In this document: positions 48,641-58,796 of the stretch, piece by piece | Layout of the letters: each line of letters starts with the position of its first letter | Numbering within the stretch: the first letter of the stretch is position 1 | Assembly: GCF_900625105.1 (NCBI RefSeq) | Contig: NZ_UYYD01000001.1 | Coordinates: forward strand, 186,001 to 250,000 | Direction of reading: 5' to 3' | DNA: 64,000 bases | Origin: Agathobaculum sp. Marseille-P7918 | GTDB taxonomy: Bacteria; Bacillota; Clostridia; Oscillospirales; Butyricicoccaceae | Made by a program: the position numbers and the translations under genes | The notes under the pieces: generated by a model | The model's input: the letters and a program-made list of their open reading frames with translations, nothing else | What the model was told of the DNA's origin: nothing | Databases searched by the model: none

Positions 48641-50485
48641 TTATTCAACCGTTACCGATTTCGCCAGATTACGCGGCTTATCGACATCGCAGTTTCGCTC
48701 CACCGCAATATAGTATGCCAAAAGCTGCATGGGAATAATCGAAAGCGATGCAGAAAATTCCGACAGGCACTTCGGCAGACGGATGATATGCTGGCAGACC
48801 GATTCATCGCCGGTAAAATCGTCGGTCGTAACCAATACAACCACCGCGCCGCGGGACACGACCTCGCGGATATTGGAGACGGTTTTTTCAAACAGCGCCG
48901 GCTGCGTCGCAAGCGCAACAACCAGTGTGCCTTCTTCGATCAGCGAAATGGTACCGTGTTTGAGTTCGCCCGCAGCATATGCCTCCGAATGGATATAAGA
49001 AATCTCCTTAAGTTTGAGCGAGGCTTCGAGCGCCGCTGCATAGTCCAGTCCGCGGCCCAGGAAGAAAACGCTCGGCCGGTTAGCATAGAGTGTTGCAATG
49101 CGCTGCATATCTTCCTGACATTCAAGCGTCTTTTCAATGCAGCTGGGCAGGCGCTGCAATTCCGCGCACAGCGCACGCTCATCCCCGATGGAAATCAAAC
49201 CGCGGGTGCGTGCAATCTTGACCGAAATCAGATACAGCGCAGACAGCTGCGCAGAGTATGCCTTGGTGGTTGCAACCGAAATCTCAGGTCCAGCCCAAGT
49301 GTACAGCACGCCGTCTGCCTCACGGGCAATCGTGGAAGAAACAACGTTGACGATCGCGATCGTAAACGCGCCAGCCTGCTTGGCCAGACGCATCGCAGCA
49401 AGTGTATCTGCTGTTTCGCCCGACTGGCTGATCACGATGCAAAGATCCTTCTTGCCGATGATCGGATTTTCATAGCGGAATTCCGAGGCGACCTCCGCCG
49501 AGCAGCGGATGCGGCACATCGCTTCGATCACGCGTTTGCCAACCATACCGGCATGAAGCGCCGAGCCGCAGCCTACAATGTGGATGTTTTCAATATCGCG
49601 CAGCCGTTCGTCGGTCAGACCGTTATCCTCAAATACAACCGCGTTGTTCTGAATGCGCGGTTTGACGGTGTCCGCCACTGCCTTGGGCTGCTCCATGATC
49701 TCCTTGAGCATGAAGTGCTGATAGCCGCCCTTTTCGGCCGCCGACATATCCCATGTCACCGTCTGTACGGTTTTATCCACCACGTCACCGAATTCGTTCA
49801 TCACAACGACGCTGTCCGGACGGACGATCGCAACTTCGTTGTCATCCAGAATGATATATTTCTTGGTTCTGCCGATGATGGCCGTGATGTCGGACGCGAT
49901 CATATTCTCGCCTTCGCCCACGCCGATGACCAGCGGATTGTCGCGGCGTGCCGCGACGATCTCTTCCGGATTGTCCATCGACACCACACCCAAAGCATAT
50001 GAACCGCGGATGCGCTGCACAGCATTCAGCACAGTCTTTGCCAGATCCTCCTGTTTGCCCGTATGCAGATAGTCCACCAGATGCGCCACGGTTTCCGTAT
50101 CCGTCTCCGACTGGAAGGTGTAGCCGTGCGCCTCCAGGCGCTCACGCAGCTCCTTATAGTTTTCAATGATACCGTTATGGACGACCGCAACCTTGCCCTT
50201 GCCGTCCTTGCCGCCCAGATGCGGGTGCGAGTTCCGGTCGGACGGCTCGCCATGCGTCGCCCAACGGGTGTGACCGATACCGCAGGTGCAGTACAGGTCG
50301 CCTTCCTCGCGGATCTTTTCTTCCAGATTGGCAATGCGGCCACGTGTTTTGACCACGCGCAATCCATCCTTGGTAAACGCTGCAATACCGGCCGAATCAT
50401 AGCCGCGGTATTCCAAGCTGTACAGACCTTTAATCAAAATAGGCAGCGCGTTTTCGCGTCCCGTAAAACCGACAATTCCACACAT
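48641..50485 (-). CDS. glmS: glutamine-fructose-6-phosphate aminotransferase
   Basis: The 614-residue enzyme makes glucosamine-6-phosphate, the first step to UDP-GlcNAc. The N-terminal amidotransferase starts MCGIVGFTG with Cys2 as nucleophile (and SLEYRGYDSAGIA). Two SIS sugar-isomerase domains follow, with VGCGSALHAGM and SQSGETADTLAA, and it ends in NLAKSVTVE. GGAGG precedes the ATG. The upstream leader is a glmS ribozyme. Confidence 0.98.
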   Translation of the reverse strand: MCGIVGFTGRENALPILIKGLYSLEYRGYDSAGIAAFTKDGLRVVKTRGRIANLEEKIREEGDLYCTCGIGHTRWATHGEPSDRNSHPHLGGKDGKGKVAVVHNGIIENYKELRERLEAHGYTFQSETDTETVAHLVDYLHTGKQEDLAKTVLNAVQRIRGSYALGVVSMDNPEEIVAARRDNPLVIGVGEGENMIASDITAIIGRTKKYIILDDNEVAIVRPDSVVVMNEFGDVVDKTVQTVTWDMSAAEKGGYQHFMLKEIMEQPKAVADTVKPRIQNNAVVFEDNGLTDERLRDIENIHIVGCGSALHAGMVGKRVIEAMCRIRCSAEVASEFRYENPIIGKKDLCIVISQSGETADTLAAMRLAKQAGAFTIAIVNVVSSTIAREADGVLYTWAGPEISVATTKAYSAQLSALYLISVKIARTRGLISIGDERALCAELQRLPSCIEKTLECQEDMQRIATLYANRPSVFFLGRGLDYAAALEASLKLKEISYIHSEAYAAGELKHGTISLIEEGTLVVALATQPALFEKTVSNIREVVSRGAVVVLVTTDDFTGDESVCQHIIRLPKCLSEFSASLSIIPMQLLAYYIAVERNCDVDKPRNLAKSVTVE

Positions 50486-50534
50486 AAAAAATAATCCTCC
50501 AAAAAAAAGAAGCCAGATTTCTAAAAATAGGTAT

Positions 50535-50698
50535 AAAAATAGTGCGTTACGCATAACTGCTCTGTCCGCACAGTCGCCCGTGCGTTTTAACAGTCTGCTG
50601 ACGACCAACTCACTCATGGCCGAAGGGCACCCGCCGAAACTTTCGATTAACCCTTACCTCGTCAACTGCGATACCGGCTGCACCGCAGTTCTGGCGCT
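50535..50698 (-). ncRNA. glmS ribozyme (glucosamine-6-phosphate-activated self-cleaving riboswitch)
   Basis: On the minus strand the core reads AGCGCCAGAACTG, then GCAGTTGACGAGGTAAGGG, TTAATCGAAAGTTTCGGCGG and GTGCCCTTCGGC, the conserved order of the glmS ribozyme. Cleavage is expected between A50698 and G50697. The 3' domain runs to about 50535, 50 bases before glmS. When glucosamine-6-phosphate is high it cuts the glmS mRNA. Confidence 0.95.
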
Positions 50699-50739
50699 TT
50701 GACTGCTATTCACTTGTCATCATGGGTTCTCACCTTCTT

Positions 50740-50777
50740 TCAAACAAAACAAGGTGGATGCGAAAACCACATCCACC
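50740..50777 (-). terminator. terminator of glmM
   Basis: GGTGGATG/CATCCACC then TTGTTTTGTTTG on the minus strand, about 20 bases after glmM and 42 before the ribozyme cut site. Confidence 0.8.
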
Positions 50778-50795
50778 CTCGTTGGCTCTTTCTTA

Positions 50796-52148
50796 TTATA
50801 CGACAGACTCAATGACTTTGGCAACCCTTTTTGCCAAAGTATCTACCTGCTCGCTGTCCTTGCCCTCGACCATCACACGGACCAGCGCTTCCGTACCGGA
50901 AGGACGCACCAGAATACGGCCGTTTTCGCCGAGTTCCGCCGATGCCTGATCGATCGCCGCCTTGACTTCGGGCAGCTGTTGCAGCGTTGCTTTCTGATCG
51001 TTCGGTACCTTGACGTTGATCATCAGCTGCGGCCACGGCACCACTTCTGCCGCGATTTCCGAGCACTTCTTGCCGCTTGCCTTGAGGATCGACATAAACT
51101 GCAGTGCAGTCAGTTCGCCGTCGCCCGTCGAAGCATATTCCAGGAAAATAACATGGCCGGACTGCTCGCCGCCCAGAATATAGCCCTTCTGCAGCATCAT
51201 TTCCAGCACATAGCGGTCGCCCACGTTGGAACACTCAATGCGCATGCCATTCTTCTCGGCGTAAGCGTGCAGGCCCATGTTGGACAACACCGTTGCCACA
51301 AATGCGCCGCCGCGCAGTTTGCCTTCCTTCTTCATGTGCGCCGCACAAACCGCCATGATGCGGTCGCCGTCCAGTTCTTCGCCGGTTTCGTCCACGATCA
51401 GGCAGCGGTCCGCGTCACCGTCGAACGCGACACCCAGATCAAAGTCGCCATTCCTGACGCGCTTTTTCAGCTGGTCCAGATGCGTGGAACCGCAGTTATC
51501 GTTGATGTTAATACCGTCCGGCTCGTAAAAACGGATTTCCGCCTTACACTCGACCAGACGCATCAGACGCTCCACCGTGGTGGAGGAAGCGCCGTTTGCG
51601 CAGTCCACTGCAACGCGCAGACCGGACAGGTCGCCATTGATAGTCTCCGCCAGATGATCGGTGTATTCCACCACCGGGTCGATCTCACTCTTGATGACAC
51701 GGCCCAGCTTTTCATGGGTCATCTTCGGAATGGACTCGAAATCGTCAATCAAATCTTCAATCTTCGCTTCGGTTTCATCCGGCAGCTTATAGCCGTTGCC
51801 CGCAAAAATCTTGATGCCGTTGTATTCAAAGGAATTGTGGCTGGCCGAAATGACAATGCCCGCATCCGCCTTATGCTTGATGGTCAGGAAAGCGACTGCC
51901 GGCGTTGGAATCACGCCAAGCAGCTCCACATCCGCGCCGACCGAGCAAATGCCCGCCACCAGCGCATTCTCCAGCATATCCGAAGAGATGCGGGTGTCCT
52001 TGCCGATCAGCAGCTTTGCCTTACCGGCATGTGTTGCTTCCTGTGTCAGCGCATACGCTGCCGCAGCGCCGATTTTAAAGGCCAGCAGCGCATCCAGTTC
52101 GAGGTTTGCAATACCGCGGACGCCGTCCGTTCCGAAATATCTACCCAA
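50796..52148 (-). CDS. glmM: phosphoglucosamine mutase
   Basis: The 450-residue enzyme turns glucosamine-6-phosphate into glucosamine-1-phosphate, the step after GlmS. It has the phosphoserine loop ISASHNSFEYNGIKIF, the metal-binding GDADRC and the C-terminal RPSGTEALVRVMVEG. The start is TTG at 52148 (MGRYFGTDGVRG). It lies directly upstream of glmS, so two consecutive steps of amino-sugar synthesis are adjacent; ruvB precedes it by 38 bases. Confidence 0.97.
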   Translation of the reverse strand: MGRYFGTDGVRGIANLELDALLAFKIGAAAAYALTQEATHAGKAKLLIGKDTRISSDMLENALVAGICSVGADVELLGVIPTPAVAFLTIKHKADAGIVISASHNSFEYNGIKIFAGNGYKLPDETEAKIEDLIDDFESIPKMTHEKLGRVIKSEIDPVVEYTDHLAETINGDLSGLRVAVDCANGASSTTVERLMRLVECKAEIRFYEPDGININDNCGSTHLDQLKKRVRNGDFDLGVAFDGDADRCLIVDETGEELDGDRIMAVCAAHMKKEGKLRGGAFVATVLSNMGLHAYAEKNGMRIECSNVGDRYVLEMMLQKGYILGGEQSGHVIFLEYASTGDGELTALQFMSILKASGKKCSEIAAEVVPWPQLMINVKVPNDQKATLQQLPEVKAAIDQASAELGENGRILVRPSGTEALVRVMVEGKDSEQVDTLAKRVAKVIESVV

Positions 52149-52185
52149 TATAAAACACCTAACTTTCTTATTTTAAGCGGCGGCT

Positions 52186-53226
52186 TCACAGCATCTGCTG
52201 TCCGTCCGCCGGTTCCATATGCATATGACGGTAAGCCTGCATCGTGACGCAGCGTCCCCGCGGGGTGCGGCTGAGAAAGCCGATCTGCATCAGGTACGGC
52301 TCATAAACATCTTCCAGTGTGATCGCTTCTTCGCCGATGGTCGCGGCCAGCGTATCCAGTCCGACCGGACCGCCGCCATAATTGAGCATGATGCTTTTGA
52401 GCATCCGCCGGTCTACGTTGTCAAGGCCCAGCTCATCGATCTCCAGTGCGCGCAGCGCCATATCCGCGCTCGCCTTGTCGATCGTACCCGTGCCGCGCAC
52501 CTGTGCAAAATCGCGCACGCGGCGCAGCAGACGGTTGGCAATACGCGGTGTCCCGCGGCTGCGGCGCGCGATCTCAAACGCGCCTTCATGCTCACACGGC
52601 ACATTCAGAATACCGGCCGATCGCTCAACGATCTGACACAATTCTTCCGGGGAATACAATTCCAGCCGAAGCATGACGCCAAAGCGGTCGCGCAGCGGAC
52701 TGGTCATCTGTCCTGCCCGCGTCGTCGCGCCGATCAGCGTAAACCGCGGCAGGTCGATCCGGATAGAACGCGCGGACGGCCCTTTGCCGATAATAATATC
52801 CAGCGCGTAGTCTTCCATTGCCGGATACAGGATTTCCTCTACCGCGCGATCCAGACGGTGAATCTCGTCGATAAACAAAATATCATTTTCTGAAAGGTTT
52901 GTCAATAAAGCTGCCAAATCTCCTGCTTTTTCGATTGCAGGACCGCTGGTGACACGGATGTTAACACCCATTTCACTGGCGATGATTCCGGCCAGCGTCG
53001 TTTTGCCCAAACCGGGCGGGCCATACAGCAGCGTATGGTCGAGCGATTCCCCGCGCATTTTCGCCGCCTGGATATAGACGCTCAAATTTTCCTTCGCTTT
53101 GGTCTGGCCGACATAGTCCGCCATGGTTTTTGGCCGCAGCGAATTTTCTGCTTCATCCTCGGAAAGCTGACGGGTGGAAATGATCCGCTCGTCGTCCGCC
53201 ATCCCGCCGGAAAATTCTATACTCAA
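52186..53226 (-). CDS. ruvB: Holliday junction DNA helicase RuvB
   Basis: The 346-residue AAA+ motor drives branch migration with RuvA. It has Walker [12 protein letters not shown], Walker [12 protein letters not shown], the sensor [18 protein letters not shown] and a C-terminal winged helix. The start is TTG at 53226, 7 bases after GGGAG. It closes the ruvC-ruvA-ruvB operon. Confidence 0.98.
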   Translation of the reverse strand: MSIEFSGGMADDERIISTRQLSEDEAENSLRPKTMADYVGQTKAKENLSVYIQAAKMRGESLDHTLLYGPPGLGKTTLAGIIASEMGVNIRVTSGPAIEKAGDLAALLTNLSENDILFIDEIHRLDRAVEEILYPAMEDYALDIIIGKGPSARSIRIDLPRFTLIGATTRAGQMTSPLRDRFGVMLRLELYSPEELCQIVERSAGILNVPCEHEGAFEIARRSRGTPRIANRLLRRVRDFAQVRGTGTIDKASADMALRALEIDELGLDNVDRRMLKSIMLNYGGGPVGLDTLAATIGEEAITLEDVYEPYLMQIGFLSRTPRGRCVTMQAYRHMHMEPADGQQML

Positions 53227-53238
53227 AGGAACACTCCC

Positions 53239-53847
53239 TTACTGTTTGACCAGCTTTTTCAGGCACTGGCGGATGATATCCTCCGCCTCCATCTGCGCGG
53301 TATCCAGCCCTTCCATCGCATGCAGCGCTTCCGCCTGACTATAACCGAGCACCATCAGTGCCGCCACAGCTTCCTGCGTATGGTTGACGCCGCCGGACGC
53401 TGCCGCAGCCACAGCCGGTGATGCCGCAGACGCTGTTTCAAGCTGCTCTTTGCTCATTTTGTCCCGCAGCTCAAGTACAATGCGCTGTGCGATCTTCTTG
53501 CCGATGCCGGGTGCCTGCATGAGGATCTTTTCGTCGCCTGTGATGATGGACAACGCCAACCGGTCGGGCGGTGCGATCGACAAAATGGACAGCGCCGCCT
53601 TGGGTCCGACGCCGGACACGCCGATCATCATTTTAAAACACGACAGTTCTTCCTCGTCGATAAATCCATATAATTCAAAAATATCCTCACGCACATTCAA
53701 AAAGGTGAGGAGACGCGCATGTGCGCCGATTTTAAGCTTGCCGATCGTGTTCTGCGACGCATGGCACGCATAGCCGACGCCGCCGCAATCAATGACAGCA
53801 AGCCCTTGTTCCAGCACGGTCACCGTGCCATCCACATAATAAAACAT
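53239..53847 (-). CDS. ruvA: Holliday junction DNA-binding protein RuvA
   Basis: The 202-residue protein has the OB domain (MFYYVDGTVTVLEQGLAVID), two helix-hairpin-helix motifs (GVSGVGPKAALSIL, APGIGKKIAQRIVLEL) and a C-terminal RuvB-contacting domain after an Ala-rich linker. It starts immediately after the ruvC stop. Confidence 0.98.
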   Translation of the reverse strand: MFYYVDGTVTVLEQGLAVIDCGGVGYACHASQNTIGKLKIGAHARLLTFLNVREDIFELYGFIDEEELSCFKMMIGVSGVGPKAALSILSIAPPDRLALSIITGDEKILMQAPGIGKKIAQRIVLELRDKMSKEQLETASAASPAVAAAASGGVNHTQEAVAALMVLGYSQAEALHAMEGLDTAQMEAEDIIRQCLKKLVKQ

Positions 53848-54342
53848 TTACAGTAAGCCCTCGTATCGCATCGCCTGTCTGGAATGTCCATGGCAAATGG
53901 CAAGCGCCAGCGCATCCGCTGCGTCATCCGGCCGCGGCAGTTTGGTCAGATGCAGGATGCTTTTGGTCATCTCCATCATCTGCTTCTTTTCCGCGTTTCC
54001 GTAGCCCACAACTGCCATTTTCACCTGATTCGGCGTGTAAGAAACCGGGTTCAGGCCTTTCTGCGCAAGCGCCAGCAGGATTACCCCGCGTGCCTGCGCA
54101 ACCTGAATGCCGGTCGTGATGTTTTTGGAAAAAAACAGTTCCTCTATGGCGACTTCATCCGGATGGAATGTATCCACCAATGTACAAATATCCTCGTAAA
54201 TCTCACACAGGCGCAGATGCATCGGCATGCCCGGCTTGGTCGTGGCAGCGCCATACTGCACGGGCGTGAATTTTTGATTGTCAAACCGCACCACGCCATA
54301 GCCGATTGTGCCATAACCCGGATCAATGCCAAGAATCGTCAT
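53848..54342 (-). CDS. ruvC: Holliday junction resolvase RuvC
   Basis: The 164-residue nuclease cuts Holliday junctions. The acidic active-site residues are visible: Asp7 in LGIDPGYGTIG, Glu in VAIEELFFSKN, and Asp pairs in RPDDAADALALAIC. First gene of the ruvCAB set. Confidence 0.98.
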   Translation of the reverse strand: MTILGIDPGYGTIGYGVVRFDNQKFTPVQYGAATTKPGMPMHLRLCEIYEDICTLVDTFHPDEVAIEELFFSKNITTGIQVAQARGVILLALAQKGLNPVSYTPNQVKMAVVGYGNAEKKQMMEMTKSILHLTKLPRPDDAADALALAICHGHSRQAMRYEGLL

Positions 54343-54415
54343 AAACGCAAACCTCTGTCTCTTAACTTATGTATTTTACCATGAAACCGCGCATTGTGCA
54401 ACCATATTTGCGTGC

Positions 54416-54449
54416 AAAAAGAGCGGCTGCACGCCGCTCTCTGTTTTTT
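54416..54449. terminator. bidirectional terminator between the PLP enzyme gene and ruvC
   Basis: AGAGCGGC/GCCGCTCT around TGCAC, with A-run before and T-run after. It ends the PLP-enzyme transcript on the minus strand. Confidence 0.85.
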
Positions 54450-55702
54450 CACTTTGTCTGGTTTTTGATGCGCTCTGCTGCGAGCAGGATACCTGCCTTG
54501 CCCGAAGAATACGTCAATCCACCCTGCATGTAACACACATACGGCTCGCGCATCGGCGCATCCGCGGACAGTTCGATCGAGGCGCCCTGCACAAATGCGC
54601 CTGCTGCCATGATGACCGGATCATCATAGCCCGGCATAGCCCACGGCTCTGGTGTGACGAACGAATCAACCGGCGCACCGGCCTGAATGCCTTCGCAGAA
54701 GCGGCACAGCGGCTCGGGCGCGCCGAACGAGATGGTCTGGATGATATCATAGCGCGGCTCTTCCGCCTTGGGGCTGACTTCATAGCCCAGCTTTTCCATC
54801 ACCTTTGCGCAGAAGATCGCCGTCTTGAGCGCCTGCGCCGTGATATGCGGCGCCATGAACAAGCCCTGATACAGCAAACGGTTCTGCCCCATCGTACAGC
54901 CGCACTCGCCGCCGATGCCCGGCGCCGTCAGCTTATACGAAGCATTCTCCACCAGATCCGCACGGCCCGCAATGTAACCGCCTGTCGGCGCAAGGCCGCC
55001 GCCCGGGTTTTTGATGAGCGAGCCCGCGATCAGATCCGCGCCTACCTGTGTCGGCTCGATCTCCTCGACAAACTCACCATAGCAGTTGTCCACCATAATC
55101 GCGGCATGCGGATTAACCGCGCGCACGGTTTGGCAGATCTCACCGATCTCCGCGCAGGACAGCGTTTTGCGCACGGCATAGCCGCGGCTGCGCTGGATAA
55201 AGACCAGCTTGACCGTTTCGTCCTTTGCCGCTTGCGCAATGGCCGGCAAATCCGGCATCCCATTCACCAGATCGACCTGCTTGTAGCCGATCCCATACTG
55301 CTTCATGCTGCCACAGTAATCGCCCGTAATTGTGTTTTGCAGCGTATCATAGGCAGGACCGGTCACAGACAACACCGTATCCCCTGCCTTGACCGCCGAA
55401 AACATGGCGCAGGAAAGCGCATGTGTTCCATTGACAAAGCCGATACGCACCAACGCCGCTTCCGTACCAAAAATGTCCGCATAAATGCGATCCAGCGTAT
55501 CGCGGCCGTGATCGTCGTAACCATAGCCGGTCGTGCCGGCAAACAAGTTGTCCGACACGCGGTTTTTCGCAAACGCCGCCAACACTTTTTCCGTATTGCG
55601 GTCGCAAATCTCCTCAATCCGCGCAAAGTACGGCATGATTTCGCGCTCGGCCTGTTGACCGAGCGCGCGAATTTCCTCTGATATCTTTAACTTATCCATC
55701 AT
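54449..55702 (-). CDS. methionine gamma-lyase-like PLP protein (aluminium-resistance family)
   Basis: The 417-residue fold-type I PLP protein belongs to the COG4100 family, once called aluminium resistance protein. It has GTTGYGYDDHGRDTLDRIYA near the N-terminus, VDNCYGEFVEE, and the PLP lysine in GSLIKNPGGGLAPTGGYIAG. Its substrate is not established; C-S lyase activity is the family guess. The start at 55702 overlaps the end of the upstream gene. Confidence 0.9.
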   Translation of the reverse strand: MMDKLKISEEIRALGQQAEREIMPYFARIEEICDRNTEKVLAAFAKNRVSDNLFAGTTGYGYDDHGRDTLDRIYADIFGTEAALVRIGFVNGTHALSCAMFSAVKAGDTVLSVTGPAYDTLQNTITGDYCGSMKQYGIGYKQVDLVNGMPDLPAIAQAAKDETVKLVFIQRSRGYAVRKTLSCAEIGEICQTVRAVNPHAAIMVDNCYGEFVEEIEPTQVGADLIAGSLIKNPGGGLAPTGGYIAGRADLVENASYKLTAPGIGGECGCTMGQNRLLYQGLFMAPHITAQALKTAIFCAKVMEKLGYEVSPKAEEPRYDIIQTISFGAPEPLCRFCEGIQAGAPVDSFVTPEPWAMPGYDDPVIMAAGAFVQGASIELSADAPMREPYVCYMQGGLTYSSGKAGILLAAERIKNQTK

Positions 55703-56477
55703 CTTGTGTTTCTTCTCCCAATAGCTTTTCACCATTCGGCAGCGTGAACAATTTCTCATCCGGCTGCTCGGTCTTGAGATTGCTGACGATCACCTGCCGC
55801 ACCAGCTGGTCCCCGTCATAAAACAAGGCCTTTTTCAGCAGGCCGGAAGCCGCAGAAACCGAGTAAATGCAACGATATCCGCCCTGCTCAAATTCCACCA
55901 TGATGCAGGGTTCGTTATCAATGGTCTGCCGACCCGCGCTGGTGACTACAACATTCTCATCCAGCACATCCTCATAAGTGGGCAGCATCGCCGCAGCATC
56001 GTCCGAAAAGTCGCCCCAAGTGCCCTGATAGAACGTTGTACTGCCGTTCTCCCATGCGTATGCGGTATCGCCTGCATGCACGAGTGTGCTTTGAATCCCA
56101 CCGGATTCGGTCAGCCTGTCCGTGCGGACGATATCTTCCCGCATATAGCGATGACAGCGCAGCGTGGAAGAACCACCATCATAATACAGCGTATTTTCAA
56201 TCGTGCAGCTATACGCTTCCGGCCGCGTCAAAGACGCAATCACCTTTTGCGCGTTGTCCGGCCCGATCGTCACATCCGCCACGCTCTGTGCGGTGAGCAG
56301 TTGGCTGCCCGAACTGACTGTCGGTGTGTTTTCTGTGCCGTTTTGCAGCACAATACCGGTGTCCCGCCGGTGCAGCGCACCGGACGACAGCAGATAACTC
56401 AGAAACAGCAATCCTACAAGCACCGCGGCGCCGATTGCCGCCAGCATCGGAGTGGACGGATTTTTGTGCGGCTTCAT
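55692..56477 (-). CDS. membrane-anchored extracellular protein of unknown function
   Basis: The 261-residue protein has one N-terminal membrane helix (about 10-32) and an external domain with YSCTIENTLYYDGGSSTLRC, a repeated-strand pattern like the LolA/outer-membrane lipoprotein-sorting fold, and EPCIMVEFEQGGYRCIYSVS. It overlaps wecB by four bases and the PLP enzyme gene by eleven. I see no catalytic motif. Confidence 0.78.
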   Translation of the reverse strand: MKPHKNPSTPMLAAIGAAVLVGLLFLSYLLSSGALHRRDTGIVLQNGTENTPTVSSGSQLLTAQSVADVTIGPDNAQKVIASLTRPEAYSCTIENTLYYDGGSSTLRCHRYMREDIVRTDRLTESGGIQSTLVHAGDTAYAWENGSTTFYQGTWGDFSDDAAAMLPTYEDVLDENVVVTSAGRQTIDNEPCIMVEFEQGGYRCIYSVSAASGLLKKALFYDGDQLVRQVIVSNLKTEQPDEKLFTLPNGEKLLGEETQDDG

Positions 56478-57622
56478 GGTGCAAACGGAGCCGGGCCATC
56501 CGGCCGCAAGCCAAAATAGTGTTCAATCGCCTGCAAAATGCGCGCGGAAGTCTTGCCGTCACCATACGGGTTGACCGCATGCGCCATGGCAGCGTATGCA
56601 TCCTTATCGTCAAACAGTTCCCGTGCCAGACGCACAATATTTTCCTGTTCCACGCCTGCGAGCTTGACGGTTCCTGCTTCAATCGCTTCCGGCCGCTCAG
56701 TCTCGCGGCGCAGCACCAGCACCGGCTTGCCCAGGCTGGGTGCCTCTTCCTGCAATCCGCCCGAATCAGTCATAATCAGATAGCAGCGCGCCATCAGGTT
56801 GTGCATCTCATCCACTGCCAGCGGATGAATCAGATGGATGCGCTCATTGCCGCCCAGGAACTTCTCCGCCGTCTCACGGACATACGGGCTTAAATGCACC
56901 GGATACACAAAATGCACATCCGGATACGCCGCCGACAGCTCCGCGATGGCGCGGCAGATGTTCTCCATCGGTTCACCGTAATTCTCGCGACGGTGCGCCG
57001 TTACCAAAACGACACGGTTGTTTTCAAAATCCAGCGTTTTCAGCTGTTCGTCACGGAAGGCAAAATCCGGCTTGACCGTCATATGGATCGCGTCAACCAC
57101 CGTATTGCCCACAACGCTTACGCCTTCCGTGATGCTCTCGCGCGCGAGATTATCGCGGTTGCGCGGTGTCGGCGCAAAGTGCAGCGTTGCGATCTGGCCG
57201 GTCAGCTTGCGGTTCATCTCCTCCGGGAACGGGGAATATTTGTCATAGGTGCGCAGGCCGGCTTCCACATGGCCCACCGGGATTTTGTGATAAAATGCAG
57301 CCAGCGCGCCCGCAAAGGTCGTCGATGTATCGCCGTGCACGAGCACAATATCCGGCTTTGCCTGCTCGAGCACCTCATCCAGACCGTGCAGGCTCTTTTC
57401 CGTGATCAGCGCCAATGTCTGACGCGGCTGCATGATATTCAGGTCGTAATCCGGCTTGATCCGGAAGATATCCAGCACCTGATCGAGCATTTCACGGTGC
57501 TGCGCCGTGACGCAGACAATCGACTCGGTATTTTCATTCTGCTCCAGCGCGTGCACCAGCGGCGCCATTTTGATCGCCTCCGGGCGTGTGCCGAAAACCG
57601 TCATTACCTTAATCCTGCTCAT
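56474..57622 (-). CDS. wecB: UDP-N-acetylglucosamine 2-epimerase (non-hydrolysing)
   Basis: The 382-residue enzyme makes UDP-ManNAc for wall polymers. It shows the start VMTVFGTRPEAIKMAPLV, HVEAGLRTYDKYSPFPEEMN and DSGGLQEEAPSLGKPVLVLR. The ATG at 57622 has AGGAGG upstream and overlaps the end of tagO by 14 bases, so UDP-ManNAc formation and lipid-linked GlcNAc formation are co-expressed, as for linkage-unit synthesis of wall teichoic-type polymers. Confidence 0.96.
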   Translation of the reverse strand: MSRIKVMTVFGTRPEAIKMAPLVHALEQNENTESIVCVTAQHREMLDQVLDIFRIKPDYDLNIMQPRQTLALITEKSLHGLDEVLEQAKPDIVLVHGDTSTTFAGALAAFYHKIPVGHVEAGLRTYDKYSPFPEEMNRKLTGQIATLHFAPTPRNRDNLARESITEGVSVVGNTVVDAIHMTVKPDFAFRDEQLKTLDFENNRVVLVTAHRRENYGEPMENICRAIAELSAAYPDVHFVYPVHLSPYVRETAEKFLGGNERIHLIHPLAVDEMHNLMARCYLIMTDSGGLQEEAPSLGKPVLVLRRETERPEAIEAGTVKLAGVEQENIVRLARELFDDKDAYAAMAHAVNPYGDGKTSARILQAIEHYFGLRPDGPAPFAP

Positions 57623-58772
57623 TCTTCTTATCCTCCTGTGCAGCGTTCTCTGTTTCTGCCGTCTGTACGGATTGCTCCGATTCCGGTTCGCTGTCCTGCT
57701 CCATCTCATGCTCCGCAGGATGCTTGGCCCAATGCTCCGCGCCATAGATCACGCCTGCACCAACCAGAATCGCCGCCAAAATTGCCAGCAGCAAGAAAAT
57801 CGCCTTAACCTCACCGGACGAGGTCAGTACCACCGCCGTCAGGCCAAGCGTCGCGCTGATGGCATACAAAATTGCCACCGCCTGCTTCTGATTGAAGCCC
57901 ATGTCGATCAGCTTGTGATGCACATGGCCACGGTCCGGACTCATCGGGCTGCGGCCTGCCGCCACACGACGAATGATCGCGTTGGCCGTGTCGAAAATCG
58001 GCAGGCCGAGGATCAAAAACGGTACCGCAAACGAAATCACCGCATAAAACTTGAACAGACCCATGATGGACACGGTCGCCAGCATATACCCCAAAAAAGT
58101 GGATCCGGTATCGCCCATAAAGATCTTGGCCGGATTGAGGTTGTACGGCATAAAGCCGATGCAGGCGCCCGAAAGCGCCGCCATCGTTACGGCAATGGTC
58201 ATGTTGCCGGTCAGTAATGCCACTGCAAGCATGGTGATCGCCGCAATTGAGGAAACGCCGACCGCAAGGCCGTCCAATCCGTCGATCAGATTGACCGCAT
58301 TGGTGATGCCGACAATCCAGATGATGGTCACTGGAATCGCCAGTATGCCCAAATGGAAATACGGTGCATCCGAAAACGGATTCAAGTTGGTAAACAGCTT
58401 GATCTGCAAATCTCCAACGCAGACCGGAATGGCAGCTGCCACGATCTGCACCACAAATTTCAGCTTGGCGCCGAGCGCCAACACGTCGTCAAAAATGCCA
58501 AGCGCCACAATAATAGTTGCGCCAAGCAAAACACAAAGCATCGTCTGGTCCAATTCGCCGAAAATCAGAATAGAGGCCAGAAACCCGCCGAAAATCGCCA
58601 ATCCACCCAATCGTGGTATCGGCTTTTTGTGCATGCGGCGGTTATCCTTCGGCACATCGATTGCACCAACCTTGTGCGCAAATCGTTTGACCGGCGGCGT
58701 GAAAAAATAGGAAAGCACGCCAGCTACGATAAACGCAGCCACAATCACACCAATCACAATATATTCAGGCAT
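57609..58772 (-). CDS. tagO: undecaprenyl-phosphate GlcNAc-1-phosphate transferase (TagO/WecA type)
   Basis: The 387-residue membrane enzyme has about 11 helices and the family motifs RRMHKKPIPRLGGLAIFGG, LGIFDDVLALGAK, NAVNLIDGLDGLA, FMGDTGSTFLGY and SPDRGHVHHKL. It loads GlcNAc-1-phosphate on undecaprenyl phosphate. The C-terminal 45 residues are an unusual Glu/Gln-rich cytoplasmic tail. It follows trpS by 24 bases. Confidence 0.93.
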   Translation of the reverse strand: MPEYIVIGVIVAAFIVAGVLSYFFTPPVKRFAHKVGAIDVPKDNRRMHKKPIPRLGGLAIFGGFLASILIFGELDQTMLCVLLGATIIVALGIFDDVLALGAKLKFVVQIVAAAIPVCVGDLQIKLFTNLNPFSDAPYFHLGILAIPVTIIWIVGITNAVNLIDGLDGLAVGVSSIAAITMLAVALLTGNMTIAVTMAALSGACIGFMPYNLNPAKIFMGDTGSTFLGYMLATVSIMGLFKFYAVISFAVPFLILGLPIFDTANAIIRRVAAGRSPMSPDRGHVHHKLIDMGFNQKQAVAILYAISATLGLTAVVLTSSGEVKAIFLLLAILAAILVGAGVIYGAEHWAKHPAEHEMEQDSEPESEQSVQTAETENAAQEDKKNEQD

Positions 58773-58796
58773 TGTTTGTTCCTCTCAAACCGATGA

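Noticed and set aside
48635-50002. 455-codon plus-strand open frame opposite glmS
   Set aside because: Shadow frame; glmS is intact on the minus strand.
54326-55681. 451-codon plus-strand open frame opposite the PLP enzyme
   Set aside because: Shadow frame with Arg/His-rich composition and no motif.
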